A DNA stretch of 64,000 nt from JAANXG01 sp963731035 (GCA_963731035.1 CAVSUY010000003.1:1-64000); one strand, 5' to 3'; counted from the stretch's first letter, positions 34,648-44,658 are shown. The notes: generated by a model not told the origin, from the letters alone. Numbers and translations are program-made.

Positions 34648-35835
34648 TTATACGAACGATTCGGAGAGGCGCCTGCGGATCAGGTAAGCGCCGGGGATGA
34701 ACGAGGCGAATAATACGGTGAGCACGATCATTAATCCATGCGGCGGCCAGGCGTCCATGCCCGCGCCGGCGGCGACTGGGCCGATGACCATGCCCGTGGT
34801 GTAGGCCATGATGAACACGGTATTCAGGCTGATCATGTCAGCGTTGCGGGTGGTGCTCGCTTCCCCGGTCAGGGTCAGGCCGAGGGTGTAGAAGCCCGCC
34901 ACCGCGCCACCCAGGATCACCATCGTGGCGTACAGCGCCGGGGTGCTGCCGGATATCAGCGGCAGCACCAGGGTACAAAGCGCGCTCAGAGCCACGACCG
35001 CGATCAGCAATCCGAAGCGATCCATCTTGTCGGACAGCCAGCCCACGGGCAGCATGAGCAGCCCCCCGCCGATGGCGAACAGGGTCGTCAACAGCACGGC
35101 GTTGGGCGTGTCGAGATGGATGCCCAGTCCCCACAGCGGAAGCAGCCCGAGCAACGATTGTTCGGCCACGCCGCTCAGAAGCGCCGCCAGTATTCCGATC
35201 GGAGCCAGGCGCAGGGCATACGCGACGCGCACGCGTTCGTTCTTGCGGCCGATTGCCGGGGCGTAGCGGAACACCAGCAACGCCGGGACGCCCGATGCCA
35301 GGATCAGCACCGCGCAGAATACGAATGGGGTCGTTCCCCGGGTGCCGACGAAGTTCAGCATCACCGGACCCAGCGCCAGGCCGGCGCTGAACACGATGGC
35401 GTAGGTGGCAATGATCCGCCCGCGCCAGCGCTCGGTAGGCAGGATGCTGATCCAGGTCTCGCTGACGATCCAGCCCAGGGCGGCGCCGAAGCCAATGAGG
35501 GCACGCAGCACGAACAGCGGCCAGGAGGACACGACGAAGGGAAACAGCAGCAGCCCGGCCGCCACCACGACGTTGCCCAGCAGCAGGGTCTGCACCGTCC
35601 CGAACCGCGAGGACAGCAATGTCACGAAAGGACCGGTCACGAGAACCACCAGCGCGGCGGTGGCGGCATTGAGACCGATCAGGGTGCTGCCGTAGCCGAG
35701 CCTCTCCATGAACAGGGACACCAGCGGTGTAAAGAAACCGATGGTCACCCCCACGCCGAAGGCGCCCGAGAGTATCGCCCCCAGTGACAACTTGCGGGCG
35801 AAGGAATCCATAGACGGTGTAGGTGCCGGCGCCAT
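34648..35835 (-). CDS. MFS transporter
   Basis: A 395-residue protein with 12 predicted helices. GATIGFFTPL-like text (GVTIGFFTPLVSLFMERLGY), then SRFGTVQTLLLGNVVVAAGL and LLMLPVGWLSDKMDRFGLLI give the two MFS loops (GWLSDKMDRFG is the loop 8-9 copy). It resembles YcaD-type carriers. The substrate is unknown; the position between an M24/DddP-type gene and an M24/amidase pair suggests import of the compound those enzymes use. An ATG at 35811 is an alternative start. Confidence 0.85.
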   Translation of the reverse strand: MAPAPTPSMDSFARKLSLGAILSGAFGVGVTIGFFTPLVSLFMERLGYGSTLIGLNAATAALVVLVTGPFVTLLSSRFGTVQTLLLGNVVVAAGLLLFPFVVSSWPLFVLRALIGFGAALGWIVSETWISILPTERWRGRIIATYAIVFSAGLALGPVMLNFVGTRGTTPFVFCAVLILASGVPALLVFRYAPAIGRKNERVRVAYALRLAPIGILAALLSGVAEQSLLGLLPLWGLGIHLDTPNAVLLTTLFAIGGGLLMLPVGWLSDKMDRFGLLIAVVALSALCTLVLPLISGSTPALYATMVILGGAVAGFYTLGLTLTGEASTTRNADMISLNTVFIMAYTTGMVIGPVAAGAGMDAWPPHGLMIVLTVLFASFIPGAYLIRRRLSESFV

Positions 35836-35841
35836 GTGGGG

Positions 35842-37095
35842 CTACAACCAGTCGTCCTGAAGCGGGTAGCTGGAAAGCTTCTGGCAACCGGTCTCGGTGA
35901 TCAGCACCTGCTCCTCGAGCTTGACGCCTTCACGGCTGTCCTTTGTTGCGATGAACGACTCCACGCACAGCGTCATATTGGGCTCGAGGATGCCGTCGTA
36001 GCCGTTCTGGTCGAAATCCGGCCAGTACTTGATGGAGGGATACTCGTCCGCCAGGCCAACGCCATGCATCATGGACGAGTAGCGCGTTGCCAGATACTCG
36101 TCCGGGATGGGCCAGCTCTTCTCCGACAGCTCACGGAAGCTCACCCCGGGCTCGAGCAGTGCCATGTTGTGATGAACCTGCTCGTGGGCCGCTGCGTACA
36201 GGCGGCGCTGCTCCTCGCTCGGCCGGCCGTCGCCGCACAGCCACGCCCGCGAGATGTCCGCGCAGTAACCATAGGGGCCGATCAGGTCGGTGTCGAAGCA
36301 AACCAGGTCACCGCCCTCGATACGGCGCATGGAGCACTCGCGGAACCATGGGTTGGTGCGCGGTCCGGAGGACAACAGCCGCGTCTCTATCCATTCCCCG
36401 CCGAGCCGGATGTTGGTCTCGTGCAGCTTCGCCCACAGGGCGTTCTCGGTGATACCCGGCTCCAGCGCATCGTGCATGTCGCCGATGGCGGCCTCGCACA
36501 CCGAGATAGCGTGCCGGATCAATGCCAACTCCTCCGGAGACTTGACGGCCCGGGCTTGCTCGGCGACTTCCTCGCCGTTGTGCAACTCGAGGCCCCGCGC
36601 CCGCAGGGCATCGCTGCCGAGGTGCGACAAGCGGTCCACCGCCAGGCGCCGGTTGCCGCCGCCGTGGGCGCGCATGAGATCCGCGATCTCGTCGCCGAAG
36701 CGCTGCACCCGGCGCTCGGAATCGGGACCGGCGGTGAAGTAGTAGAAAGAGGGCATCACGCGGTACTCGTCCACCGTCGCCAGGCCCTCGGCGAGGTGCG
36801 GCAGGTCGGAGTAGTCGAACAGCACGCAAGGGCCTTCGGCGGCAAGGAACACGCAGCGGGTCTCGTAGTGGCTGCACCAGACCTGCATGTTGGTGGCGTC
36901 GGTGGCGTAGCGGGTGTTGATCTGATCGAACAGCAGCAGCCCGCCATAGTCGCGCCGCTTCAATTCCTCCCGCAGGCGTCCGAGCCGGTAGCGGCGCACC
37001 AGGTCGAGGTCGGCGACCGGGTCGGAGAATTCCATGGCGCCGTGCTGGCGCGCGGTAACCATGCCTGTGGTGGGTTTGGGTGACTGGTTGGACAT
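35842..37095 (-). CDS. dddP: M24-family metalloenzyme closely resembling DMSP lyase DddP
   Basis: A 417-residue protein. RYATDATNMQVW, EWIETRLLSSGPRTNPWF and CFDTDLIGPYGYCADISRAW are DddP-type text. Metal ligands are D268, D270, D280, H344, E379 and E394; Y339 and D350 stand where DddP has its catalytic Tyr and Asp. From memory of Ruegeria DddP (D295, D297, D307, Y366, H371, D377, E406, E421) every residue matches with a constant offset of 27. DddP cleaves dimethylsulfoniopropionate to DMS and acrylate. A different substrate cannot be ruled out, since M24 enzymes are varied. Start ATG 37095. Confidence 0.75.
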   Translation of the reverse strand: MSNQSPKPTTGMVTARQHGAMEFSDPVADLDLVRRYRLGRLREELKRRDYGGLLLFDQINTRYATDATNMQVWCSHYETRCVFLAAEGPCVLFDYSDLPHLAEGLATVDEYRVMPSFYYFTAGPDSERRVQRFGDEIADLMRAHGGGNRRLAVDRLSHLGSDALRARGLELHNGEEVAEQARAVKSPEELALIRHAISVCEAAIGDMHDALEPGITENALWAKLHETNIRLGGEWIETRLLSSGPRTNPWFRECSMRRIEGGDLVCFDTDLIGPYGYCADISRAWLCGDGRPSEEQRRLYAAAHEQVHHNMALLEPGVSFRELSEKSWPIPDEYLATRYSSMMHGVGLADEYPSIKYWPDFDQNGYDGILEPNMTLCVESFIATKDSREGVKLEEQVLITETGCQKLSSYPLQDDWL

Positions 37096-37329
37096 GCATC
37101 GATTGTATAGGCGATCAATGATTCCCGATACGGTCGGCGCCACCACGAACGCCGGGGTGGCACACAATGGCGACACCATCCCCGCAGGTCGGCGGCATCC
37201 CGGCACCCGATTCGGGCCTCCGGCGATGCAACCATCCGCCGCGCTGCGGGTCATAAAGACTCGGCGACCCGTAGAGGCGGCCGAACTCGGTAGAATGCGC
37301 CCTTCAAGCTTCCGCATACGTACGGCTTC

Positions 37330-38295
37330 ATGACCCAACAAGATAACTTCGGAAAACTCAAAGAATATGTCGGCGCCGAAGTGCTCGGTCAGCCCGTGCT
37401 GGTGGACCGGCTGCTGATCGCACTGCTGTGCGACGGGCACCTGCTGGTGGAGGGTGCCCCGGGACTGGCCAAGACCCGGGCGGTGAAGGTGCTGGCGGAC
37501 GGTATCGAGGGCGATTTTCACCGTGTCCAGTTCACTCCGGACCTGCTGCCTGCCGACCTCACCGGCACCGACGTCTACCGGCCGGAGGACGGTACCTTCG
37601 TGTTCCAGCACGGTCCCCTGTTCCACAATCTCGTGCTGGCGGACGAGATCAACCGCGCGCCGGCTAAGGTGCAGTCTGCTCTCCTGGAGGCCATGGCGGA
37701 GCGCCAGATCACAGTGGGATCGAAAACCCATTTCTTGCCGAAGCTGTTCATGGTGATGGCGACCCAGAACCCGATCGAGCAGGAAGGGACGTATCCGCTG
37801 CCGGAAGCCCAGCTCGATCGGTTCCTGCTGTATGTGCGCATCAGCTATCCGGACGCCGACACCGAACGGCGGATCCTGAAGCTGGCTCGCACCGAGGCGG
37901 AGGTGAACGGCCGTCGCTCGGGTGCGCCGCCGATATTGACCGAGCAGTCGATATTCGAGGCCCGAAGCGAGGTCCTCGGCATGTTCATGACGGACTCGCT
38001 GGAGGAGTACATCGTGCAGCTGGTGCTGGCCACCCGGGAACCGTCGCGATACGCCGGGGAGTTCGGGCAATGGGTGCAATACGGCGCCAGCCCCCGCGCC
38101 ACCATCGGTCTGGACCGCTGCGCCAAGGCCCACGCCTGGCTGGCCGGGCGCGACTATGTCACGCCCGAAGACGTCCAGAAAATGGCCTACGACGTGTTGC
38201 GCCACCGGGTGCTCCTGACCTTCGAGGCGGAGGCTGAGGGAATCACCACCGATGATTTCATCACCGACCTGCTGGGAGAAGTGCCGGTGCCATGA
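37330..38295 (+). CDS. MoxR-family AAA+ ATPase
   Basis: A 321-residue AAA+ chaperone. Walker A region HLLVEGAPGLAKTRAVKVLA, Walker B VLADEINRAPAKVQSALLEA, sensor 1 FMVMATQNPIEQEGTYPLPE. MoxR proteins act with von Willebrand factor A proteins to mature or insert metal into other proteins. It heads a six-gene operon: MoxR, DUF58, DUF4381, two VWA proteins, TPR protein and BatD. Its stop overlaps the next start as ATGA. Confidence 0.95.
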   Translation: MTQQDNFGKLKEYVGAEVLGQPVLVDRLLIALLCDGHLLVEGAPGLAKTRAVKVLADGIEGDFHRVQFTPDLLPADLTGTDVYRPEDGTFVFQHGPLFHNLVLADEINRAPAKVQSALLEAMAERQITVGSKTHFLPKLFMVMATQNPIEQEGTYPLPEAQLDRFLLYVRISYPDADTERRILKLARTEAEVNGRRSGAPPILTEQSIFEARSEVLGMFMTDSLEEYIVQLVLATREPSRYAGEFGQWVQYGASPRATIGLDRCAKAHAWLAGRDYVTPEDVQKMAYDVLRHRVLLTFEAEAEGITTDDFITDLLGEVPVP

Positions 38296-39200
38296 ATGAC
38301 GCCGTAACCGTATCGCCCCGCTCCCTGATCGGTCTCAGGAGCGCCGGCGAGCGCCTGGCAATGTCTCCCGCCCGGATCAGGGCCCAGGAAACCGGCGGTT
38401 ACCGTTCGCCTTTCAAGGGGCGCGGCATGGAGTTCGAGGAGTCGCGCCGGTACCAGGCGGGCGATGACATACGCAACATGGATTGGCGCGTCACCGCCCG
38501 CACCGGCGAACCCCACACCAAGCTGTACCGGGAGGAGCGCGAGCGGCCGGTGCTGTTCGGGATGGATTTCCGGCGCAGCATGTTCTTCGCCACCCACGGT
38601 GCTTTCAAGAGCGTGCTGGCCTGCAGGCTGGCGGCGCTGCTGGCTTGGCGCAGCTGCTACCAGGGCGACCGGGTGGGTGCCGTATTGTGGTCCGGGGTGG
38701 GGCACCGCGAGCTGCGGCCCAAACGCGGACCCCGGGGCGTGCTCAACCTGGTGAGCTCGCTATGCGACTTTGCGGCTTATCCGGACGGCCAGCGGGACAT
38801 CGCGCCGGCCGAGGCCGGCATGGACACTATTGCCGCGCGGCTGCGCCGCGTGGCGCACCCTGGCAGCCTGGTCTTCCTGCTGAGCGACTTTCGCGGGTTC
38901 AACCAGCAGGCCCGGGACCTGCTGGCCCAGGCGGCGCGCCACAGCACCTTGGTATTGATCATGATCAGCGATCCCATCGAATCGGATCTGCCGCCTCCGG
39001 GCCGCTACCTGGTGCGAGACGGCGAACGGGAGCTGTTCATCGACACCCGCTCCGCGGGGCACCGAGAGACCTACCGGGACCGGTTCCGGGAGCGCAGCGA
39101 CGCGGTGCGCAGCTTCTGCGGCAAGACCTCCGCCCGGTTCCTGGCCTGCTCAACCGAAGACGATCCGGTCGCATTGCTGCGCACGCGGCTGAGTCAGTAG
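38292..39200 (+). CDS. DUF58 domain protein (BAT operon)
   Basis: A 302-residue protein with GRGMEFEESRRYQAGDDIRN and MDWRVTARTGEPHTKLYREE, the DUF58 signature, followed by a VWA-like fold (FGMDFRRSMFFATHGAFKSV). Members always go with MoxR. It is coupled to MoxR by ATGA. Confidence 0.93.
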   Translation: MNDAVTVSPRSLIGLRSAGERLAMSPARIRAQETGGYRSPFKGRGMEFEESRRYQAGDDIRNMDWRVTARTGEPHTKLYREERERPVLFGMDFRRSMFFATHGAFKSVLACRLAALLAWRSCYQGDRVGAVLWSGVGHRELRPKRGPRGVLNLVSSLCDFAAYPDGQRDIAPAEAGMDTIAARLRRVAHPGSLVFLLSDFRGFNQQARDLLAQAARHSTLVLIMISDPIESDLPPPGRYLVRDGERELFIDTRSAGHRETYRDRFRERSDAVRSFCGKTSARFLACSTEDDPVALLRTRLSQ

Positions 39201-39230
39201 AAACGTTGCGAGAGGGACTGCACCAAGAGC

Positions 39231-39722
39231 GTGTTCGAAAAGCTGCCACTGAATGACATTCACATGCCCGAACCGGTGTCCTGGTGGCCGCCGGCGATCG
39301 GGTGGTGGCTGGTGCCGGTTGTGCTGGTTGTGCTCTACCTGGCATACCGACTGGTGGCCGGTATGACGCGGAGGTTTGTGCGCAAGCGCCGGCTGCGCCG
39401 GCAGGCCCTTGCCGAGCTGGCGGCTATCGAGGAAGCGTTCGACGCTTCCGGGGACGCGGCCGCCACCATGGAGCGAGTGTCGGTGTTGCTGCGCCGGGTG
39501 GCCATGACGGTGTCCGCCGAGCGGCGCCTCGCCGGCCGCGCGGGACAAGGCTGGGTGGAATGGCTGCGGCGGTCCGGTCCCCGCGGCCTTGACGGCGCCG
39601 CGCTCGATGCGCTGGCCGCGGCGCCTTATCGACGGGCGCCGGCGGTCGAAGTGCGGCCGGTGCTGCACACCGCCAGGGACTGGATTACCCACGCGCTCGA
39701 GCGCGGCGGGGCGCCGTCGTGA
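39231..39722 (+). CDS. DUF4381 membrane protein (BAT operon)
   Basis: A 163-residue protein starting at GTG 39231. One membrane helix (WWLVPVVLVVLYLAYRLV), with MPEPVSWWPPAIGWW just before it, as in DUF4381 proteins of MoxR operons. A basic cytoplasmic tail follows, with helices. Its stop overlaps the next GTG start as GTGA. Function unknown. Confidence 0.85.
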   Translation: MFEKLPLNDIHMPEPVSWWPPAIGWWLVPVVLVVLYLAYRLVAGMTRRFVRKRRLRRQALAELAAIEEAFDASGDAAATMERVSVLLRRVAMTVSAERRLAGRAGQGWVEWLRRSGPRGLDGAALDALAAAPYRRAPAVEVRPVLHTARDWITHALERGGAPS

Positions 39723-40711
39723 TTCACTTCGAGTGGTGGTGGCTGCTAACGGCGTGGCCCCTGCCGCTGCTGGTGCGGTGGCTCGCCCCGGATGCGCCGC
39801 CGGGCAATCGCAGCGCCTTGCGTACCCCTTTCCTGTCCGATTTCGCTACGGCGCGAATCGACGAGCGTTCGCAATGGAGCCGGCGCTGGCCGCTGTGGAT
39901 CGGCCTGGCGGCCTGGACCGCGCTGGTGCTGGCGGCCGCGCGGCCGCAGTGGCTGGGGGACCCCGTGGCCCTGCCGGTGAGCGGCCGCGACCTGATGCTG
40001 GCGGTGGACCTGTCCGGCTCCATGGGCGTCGAGGATTTCGAGCTGAACGGCCATACCGTGGACCGTCTGACGGCCACCAAGGCCATCGCCGGCAATTTTA
40101 TCGAGCGCCGCAGGGGCGACCGCATCGGGTTGATCCTGTTCGGCCGCAACGCCTATGTGCAGGTGCCGCTGACCTTTGATCGCGCTACCGTGCATCGACT
40201 GCTCGAGGAATCGGTGATCGGTCTCGCGGGTAAAGAGACGGCGATCGGTGATGCCATCGGTCTGGCCGTGAAGCACCTGCGCGATAACGACGTGAAAAAC
40301 AAAGTGCTGGTGCTGGTCACCGACGGCGCCAATACGGCGGGTTCGGTGACACCCGTGCGGGCCGCGCAGCTCGCCGCCTCAGTGGGGCTCAAGATCTACA
40401 CCATCGGCATCGGCGCCGACCAGATGCTGGTGCAGACCTTGTTCGGCACCCGCCGCGTCAACCCGTCCCAGGACCTGGACGAGGCCGCCCTGAAGAAGAT
40501 CGCTCAGCTGACCGGGGGACGCTACTTCCGCGCCACCGACACGGCGCAGCTCGGGGACATATACGGGCTTCTGGATAAGCTGGAGCCGGTGGTCCACGAG
40601 CCGCTGCACTTCCGGCCCGTAACTGCATTGTTCATGTGGCCCCTCGGGGCCGCGCTGCTGCTGTCCTGTGCTCTGCTGGGATTGACGGCGCGGGGGCGGG
40701 TGGCGGTGTGA
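39719..40711 (+). CDS. batA: VWA-domain membrane protein BatA
   Basis: A 330-residue protein with helices at both ends and a VWA domain between. The MIDAS metal site is DLMLAVDLSGSMGVEDFELN (DxSxS) with the Thr and Asp at KETAIGDAIG and LVTDGANTAG. Starts at GTG 39719. Works with MoxR in the BAT system, involved in stress tolerance and protein maturation. Confidence 0.93.
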   Translation: MIHFEWWWLLTAWPLPLLVRWLAPDAPPGNRSALRTPFLSDFATARIDERSQWSRRWPLWIGLAAWTALVLAAARPQWLGDPVALPVSGRDLMLAVDLSGSMGVEDFELNGHTVDRLTATKAIAGNFIERRRGDRIGLILFGRNAYVQVPLTFDRATVHRLLEESVIGLAGKETAIGDAIGLAVKHLRDNDVKNKVLVLVTDGANTAGSVTPVRAAQLAASVGLKIYTIGIGADQMLVQTLFGTRRVNPSQDLDEAALKKIAQLTGGRYFRATDTAQLGDIYGLLDKLEPVVHEPLHFRPVTALFMWPLGAALLLSCALLGLTARGRVAV

Positions 40712-41694
40712 TAGGTGCTTTTCACTTCCTGCGCCCCGAGTGGCTGGCCGCGATCCCGGCATGGCTGGCACTGGTGGTGTGGGTCCGCAAGTCGTTGCGC
40801 ACCGACTCCTCGTGGACGCGCATCTGCGACCCGCTGCTGGCACCCTACGTGGTGGACGGCGGGGCCGGGCGGCGGGCCGGGTTGTTCCATGCGCTCGCGG
40901 CAGCTGCCGGGGTGCTCGCCCTGCTGGCGCTGGCCGGGCCGGTGTGGCGCGAGCTGCCGCAGCCGGTGTTTCGCGGCAAGTCCGCATTGGTGATCGCCCT
41001 GGACGTCTCCAAGTCCATGCAGGTTTCGGACGTCGCGCCGAATCGCCTGGTCCGAGCCCGCCACAAAATCGTCGACCTGCTGGGGCGCCGGGTCGACGGC
41101 CAGACCGCGCTGGTGGCCTACTCCGGAGACGCCTTTGCCGTCACCCCCCTGACCGACGACACGCGGACCATCGAGGCCCTGCTGTCCAGCGTAACACCGG
41201 ACATCATGCCGACCCCCGGTTCACGCACCGACCGCGCCATCGACCGGGCCCGCGAGCTGCTGCAGCAGGCAAGTGCCCCCAGGGGGCGGGTGCTGCTGGT
41301 GGCCGACGGGGCCGGCGGAGCTGATCTGGACGGCGCGGTTGAACGGCTGAAGGAAGCCGGCTATACCCTCTCGGTGATAGGCGTCGGCACGCCCGAGGGC
41401 GCACCGATTCCGGAGGGCGGCGGCTTCGTCAAGAACCGGCAGGGCAACGTGGTGCTGTCCCGGCTCGACGAGCCGGCGCTGGCGGCGCTCGCCCGCCAGG
41501 GCGGGGGCGCCTACGCGCGGTGCCGACTCGACGACGCCGACCTGCGCAAGGTGCTGGCGCCGCGAACCCGGGCGACGGACGACGCGGTGCGCAGCGCCCT
41601 CAAGACCGACCGCTGGCGCGAGGAGGGTCCGTGGCTGTTGCCGATGTTGATGGTGCTGGTGCTGCCCCTGTTCCGCCGGGGCCGGCTGGACTGA
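40708..41694 (+). CDS. batB: VWA-domain membrane protein BatB
   Basis: A 328-residue paralogue of BatA with the same helix-VWA-helix layout. MIDAS: LVIALDVSKSMQVSDVAPNR (DxSxS). The first helices are FLRPEWLAAIPAWLALVVWV and ALAAAAGVLALLALAGPVW. It starts at GTG 40708, overlapping the BatA stop as GTGA. Confidence 0.93.
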   Translation: MIGAFHFLRPEWLAAIPAWLALVVWVRKSLRTDSSWTRICDPLLAPYVVDGGAGRRAGLFHALAAAAGVLALLALAGPVWRELPQPVFRGKSALVIALDVSKSMQVSDVAPNRLVRARHKIVDLLGRRVDGQTALVAYSGDAFAVTPLTDDTRTIEALLSSVTPDIMPTPGSRTDRAIDRARELLQQASAPRGRVLLVADGAGGADLDGAVERLKEAGYTLSVIGVGTPEGAPIPEGGGFVKNRQGNVVLSRLDEPALAALARQGGGAYARCRLDDADLRKVLAPRTRATDDAVRSALKTDRWREEGPWLLPMLMVLVLPLFRRGRLD

Positions 41695-41710
41695 CGGGGC
41701 AAAGCGTACG

Positions 41711-42592
41711 ATGCAGGCGATGACAAGATCCAGGACCAGCATGATGTCGGCGCTATGCCTGTCCGTGGGTTTGTATCTGATCCCCTTCGCGGCGCGGGCC
41801 CTGGACTGGCAGCGCCTGTGGCTGAACGATGACCAGCGCGGCGCCCGGCAGATGGAAAAGCACCGCTTCGCGTCGGCCGCCCGCACCTTCGATGACAGCC
41901 GCTGGCAGGCGTCGGCCTGGTACCGGGCGGGCGACTACAAGCGCTCCGCCGAAGCCTGGTCGAAGATGGACGACACCGACGCTCACTACAATCGCGGTAA
42001 CGCGCTGGCCCGGTCGGGCGACCTGAAAGGCGCTGAGGCCGAGTACGAGACCGTGCTCCAGCGCGACCCGGACAACGCCGATGCACGGCACAACCTCGAG
42101 GTGATACGCAAACTGATGAAGCCCTCGAAGAAGTCGGGCTCGGAGAAGCAGCAGGACGCCGGCACAGGAAACAGCGATCGCAGTGGCCAGACCAACAAGG
42201 ACCATGACGACCAGGACCAGCGCGGTGGCAGCCAGAACCAGGCGGCGGATGAGAACCGGAACCGGAATCGCGGCGAGGAACGGGAACGAAATCGGGAACA
42301 GGGCCAGGATGATCGAAGCACGGCATTGTCGCAGGAAGACGAGCGGCGCAATCAGGAGCAGCGCCTGGAACATCAGGCCCGGTCGTCGTCGGGGCAGGAA
42401 AGCGGCGACCAGGACCGGCAGCAGCACGGTCGCGAAAAGCGTGCCGGGAAGCAGACGCCCGAGCAGCAAGCGGCTATGGAGCAGTGGCTGCGGCGCATTC
42501 CGGACGACCCGGGCGGATTGCTGCGCCGCAAGTTCCGCTATCAATACAGCCAGCGCCGGCGCGGCGACGAGGAGACGGACCAGCCATGGTGA
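41711..42592 (+). CDS. batC: TPR-containing BatC-like protein with charged low-complexity tail
   Basis: A 293-residue protein. A signal helix (SALCLSVGLYLIPFAARA) is followed by TPR-type helices (RSAEAWSKMDDTDAHYNRGN, ALARSGDLKGAEAEYETVLQ) and then about 130 residues very rich in Gln, Arg, Asp, Asn and Glu, ending in a conserved EQWLRRIPDDPGGLLRRKFR motif. That end motif is common to BatC-type proteins. It overlaps BatD by seven bases. Confidence 0.88.
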   Translation: MQAMTRSRTSMMSALCLSVGLYLIPFAARALDWQRLWLNDDQRGARQMEKHRFASAARTFDDSRWQASAWYRAGDYKRSAEAWSKMDDTDAHYNRGNALARSGDLKGAEAEYETVLQRDPDNADARHNLEVIRKLMKPSKKSGSEKQQDAGTGNSDRSGQTNKDHDDQDQRGGSQNQAADENRNRNRGEERERNREQGQDDRSTALSQEDERRNQEQRLEHQARSSSGQESGDQDRQQHGREKRAGKQTPEQQAAMEQWLRRIPDDPGGLLRRKFRYQYSQRRRGDEETDQPW

Positions 42593-44658
42593 AGCATCGC
42601 TGCCTGCCGGCGCTCGCGGCTCTGGTGTTCGTCGGTCTGATCCTTGTTGCCACGGGAGCGTGGGCGGCCGCCGTCACCACCAACGTCGACCGTGACGAAG
42701 TGGGCCCGGGGGAGTCCATCGTCGTCACCTACGAAGCGGACCAGAATGTGGGCCAGCCCGACTTCACTCCGCTCGAGAAGGATTTCGACATCGTCGACCA
42801 GAACCAGAGCCAGAGCATATCCGTCGTCAACGGCCGGACCAGCTACCAATCGAAATGGAATGTGGTGCTGATGCCCAAAGGAACGGGCGAGGTGACGCTG
42901 CCACCCATTCACTTCGGCAGCGCGCTCAGCGAGACCCGTACCATCAAGGTGTTGGGCAAATCCGCAAAATCCACCGGCAAAGGAGACGTCGATATCGACT
43001 ACGGCGTCGACGATCCCACACCCTATGTAAACCAACAGGTGGTTCTGACCACCAAGGTCTACACCACGATGGATGTCGACAATCTGGACATATCAACACC
43101 GCGGGTCGTCGGGGGCAGGGGCAGTATCGAGAAACTCGGGCGTGTGCGCGTATACCACACCGTGCATGCCAGCCGTGATTCCACCGTACACGAGCAGCGC
43201 TACACGCTGGTGCCGCGGTCGCCGGGCAAGTTGAGGCTGTCGCCGGTCGTGGTTCATGGCACCGCCAAGGGCACCCCCGTCAACGGGCGGACCCAGGCCC
43301 TGGAGCTGCAGGTCCTGCCTCAGGCGGGCTCGGGCGCCGCTCCGTCCACTCATCTGGAGCCCGGCGATCTTTTCCTGGAGGCGGAGGTCGACAAGTCCTC
43401 GCCTTACGTCCAGGAGCAGGTGCTGTATACGGTGCGTCTGTTTCGTGCCGTCGCCATCGAAAATGCCACGCTCAGTGCCCCCAGTGTGAGTGGTGGGGAC
43501 GCCGTGATCCAGCGGATCGGACAGGACCGCCGCTACCAGACCTCTCGCAACGGCCGCTCCTACCAGGTGACTCAGCGGCGGTTCGTGGTGTTCCCACAGA
43601 CCAGCGGCGGCCTGACCATCGTTCCGGTCAATCTGCAGGCCGCGCTGCCTCTGCCGTATACCGGTGGTCTGAACGGCTTCTGGAGCCAACCTCTCACCAA
43701 GCCGGTGCGGGTTCAGTCCAAGCCCATTGCCCTGACGGTGAAAGAGCCGCCCGCCGGCGCGCCCGATCCCTGGCTGCCGGCCCATCATGTCAGCCTCGAG
43801 GAAGATTGGCCGAAAGATGACACGGTGAAGGTGGGCACGCCGATTACCCGCCACATCCTGGTGAACGCACAGGGCCTGCTTGCCTCCCAGATCCCCGACT
43901 TCGATCTCTCACTGCCGGACGGCCTCAAGATCTACCCGGAAAATCCACAGCGACACGACACTTCCGGGGACCGCGGGGTAACGGGTCGGCTCGAGCAGAC
44001 TGTCGCCATCATTCCGTCGAAGCCGGGCACGTTCACGATTCCCTCCATCGAGCTGGACTGGTGGAACACCGGCACCGACAGCGAGGAGCAGCTGCACTTG
44101 CCCGCCCATGTTCTGCACGTGATCGCCAATTCCGCGGTGTCGCCGCCGGTCCAGTCCTCTTCAGCGCCGGTTGCCGGCACCCCGACGAAGACATCGATAC
44201 CGGCCCCGGCGCCGGCCTCGCGCACAGGGTGGTGGATCAGCGCAGCCCTCGCCGTCCTCTGGTTGTCGACCCTGTTGCTGTGGTGGTGGGACCGGCGCCG
44301 CGCCGTATCATTGCGCCCAGCCGAGGACCCCGGTGCCCACGAGGTGTCGCGGCGCCGTGCGGAAAAGGAATTGCGCGAGGCCTGCCGTGCCGGCGAGCCT
44401 CGAGCGGCCCGCGACGCGCTGCTGGACTGGGCCAGGGTGTGCTGGCCGGAGCGTTCCCCGCGCAGCCTTGGCACCCTTGGCGGGCTGGTCGATGACACCT
44501 TGGCGGCGGAGATCTCCACGCTGCAGCAGGCCTTGTACGCGCCGGACCATGCTCCGTGGCACGGCGAGGGATTGCACCGCGCCGTGGCCGCGTTCAAGGT
44601 TTTGCCGTCCGGCGCCGCGCACGGAGTCGATACCCTAAAACCTTTGTACGAGCATTGA
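42586..44658 (+). CDS. batD: BatD family protein
   Basis: A 690-residue exported protein. The signal peptide ends GAWA, then repeated beta domains start with VTTNVDRDEVGPGESIVVTY and SPYVQEQVLYTVRLFRAVAI. A membrane helix (WWISAALAVLWLSTLLLWWW) near residue 560 anchors it, with a cytoplasmic helical tail. BatD is the last gene of the BAT operon. The start at ATG 42586 overlaps BatC. Confidence 0.93.
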   Translation: MVKHRCLPALAALVFVGLILVATGAWAAAVTTNVDRDEVGPGESIVVTYEADQNVGQPDFTPLEKDFDIVDQNQSQSISVVNGRTSYQSKWNVVLMPKGTGEVTLPPIHFGSALSETRTIKVLGKSAKSTGKGDVDIDYGVDDPTPYVNQQVVLTTKVYTTMDVDNLDISTPRVVGGRGSIEKLGRVRVYHTVHASRDSTVHEQRYTLVPRSPGKLRLSPVVVHGTAKGTPVNGRTQALELQVLPQAGSGAAPSTHLEPGDLFLEAEVDKSSPYVQEQVLYTVRLFRAVAIENATLSAPSVSGGDAVIQRIGQDRRYQTSRNGRSYQVTQRRFVVFPQTSGGLTIVPVNLQAALPLPYTGGLNGFWSQPLTKPVRVQSKPIALTVKEPPAGAPDPWLPAHHVSLEEDWPKDDTVKVGTPITRHILVNAQGLLASQIPDFDLSLPDGLKIYPENPQRHDTSGDRGVTGRLEQTVAIIPSKPGTFTIPSIELDWWNTGTDSEEQLHLPAHVLHVIANSAVSPPVQSSSAPVAGTPTKTSIPAPAPASRTGWWISAALAVLWLSTLLLWWWDRRRAVSLRPAEDPGAHEVSRRRAEKELREACRAGEPRAARDALLDWARVCWPERSPRSLGTLGGLVDDTLAAEISTLQQALYAPDHAPWHGEGLHRAVAAFKVLPSGAAHGVDTLKPLYEH

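Noticed and set aside
37105..38205. Continuation of the DddP-like frame upstream across the MoxR gene
   Set aside because: It is the shadow of MoxR on the other strand; the DddP homology starts at 37095.
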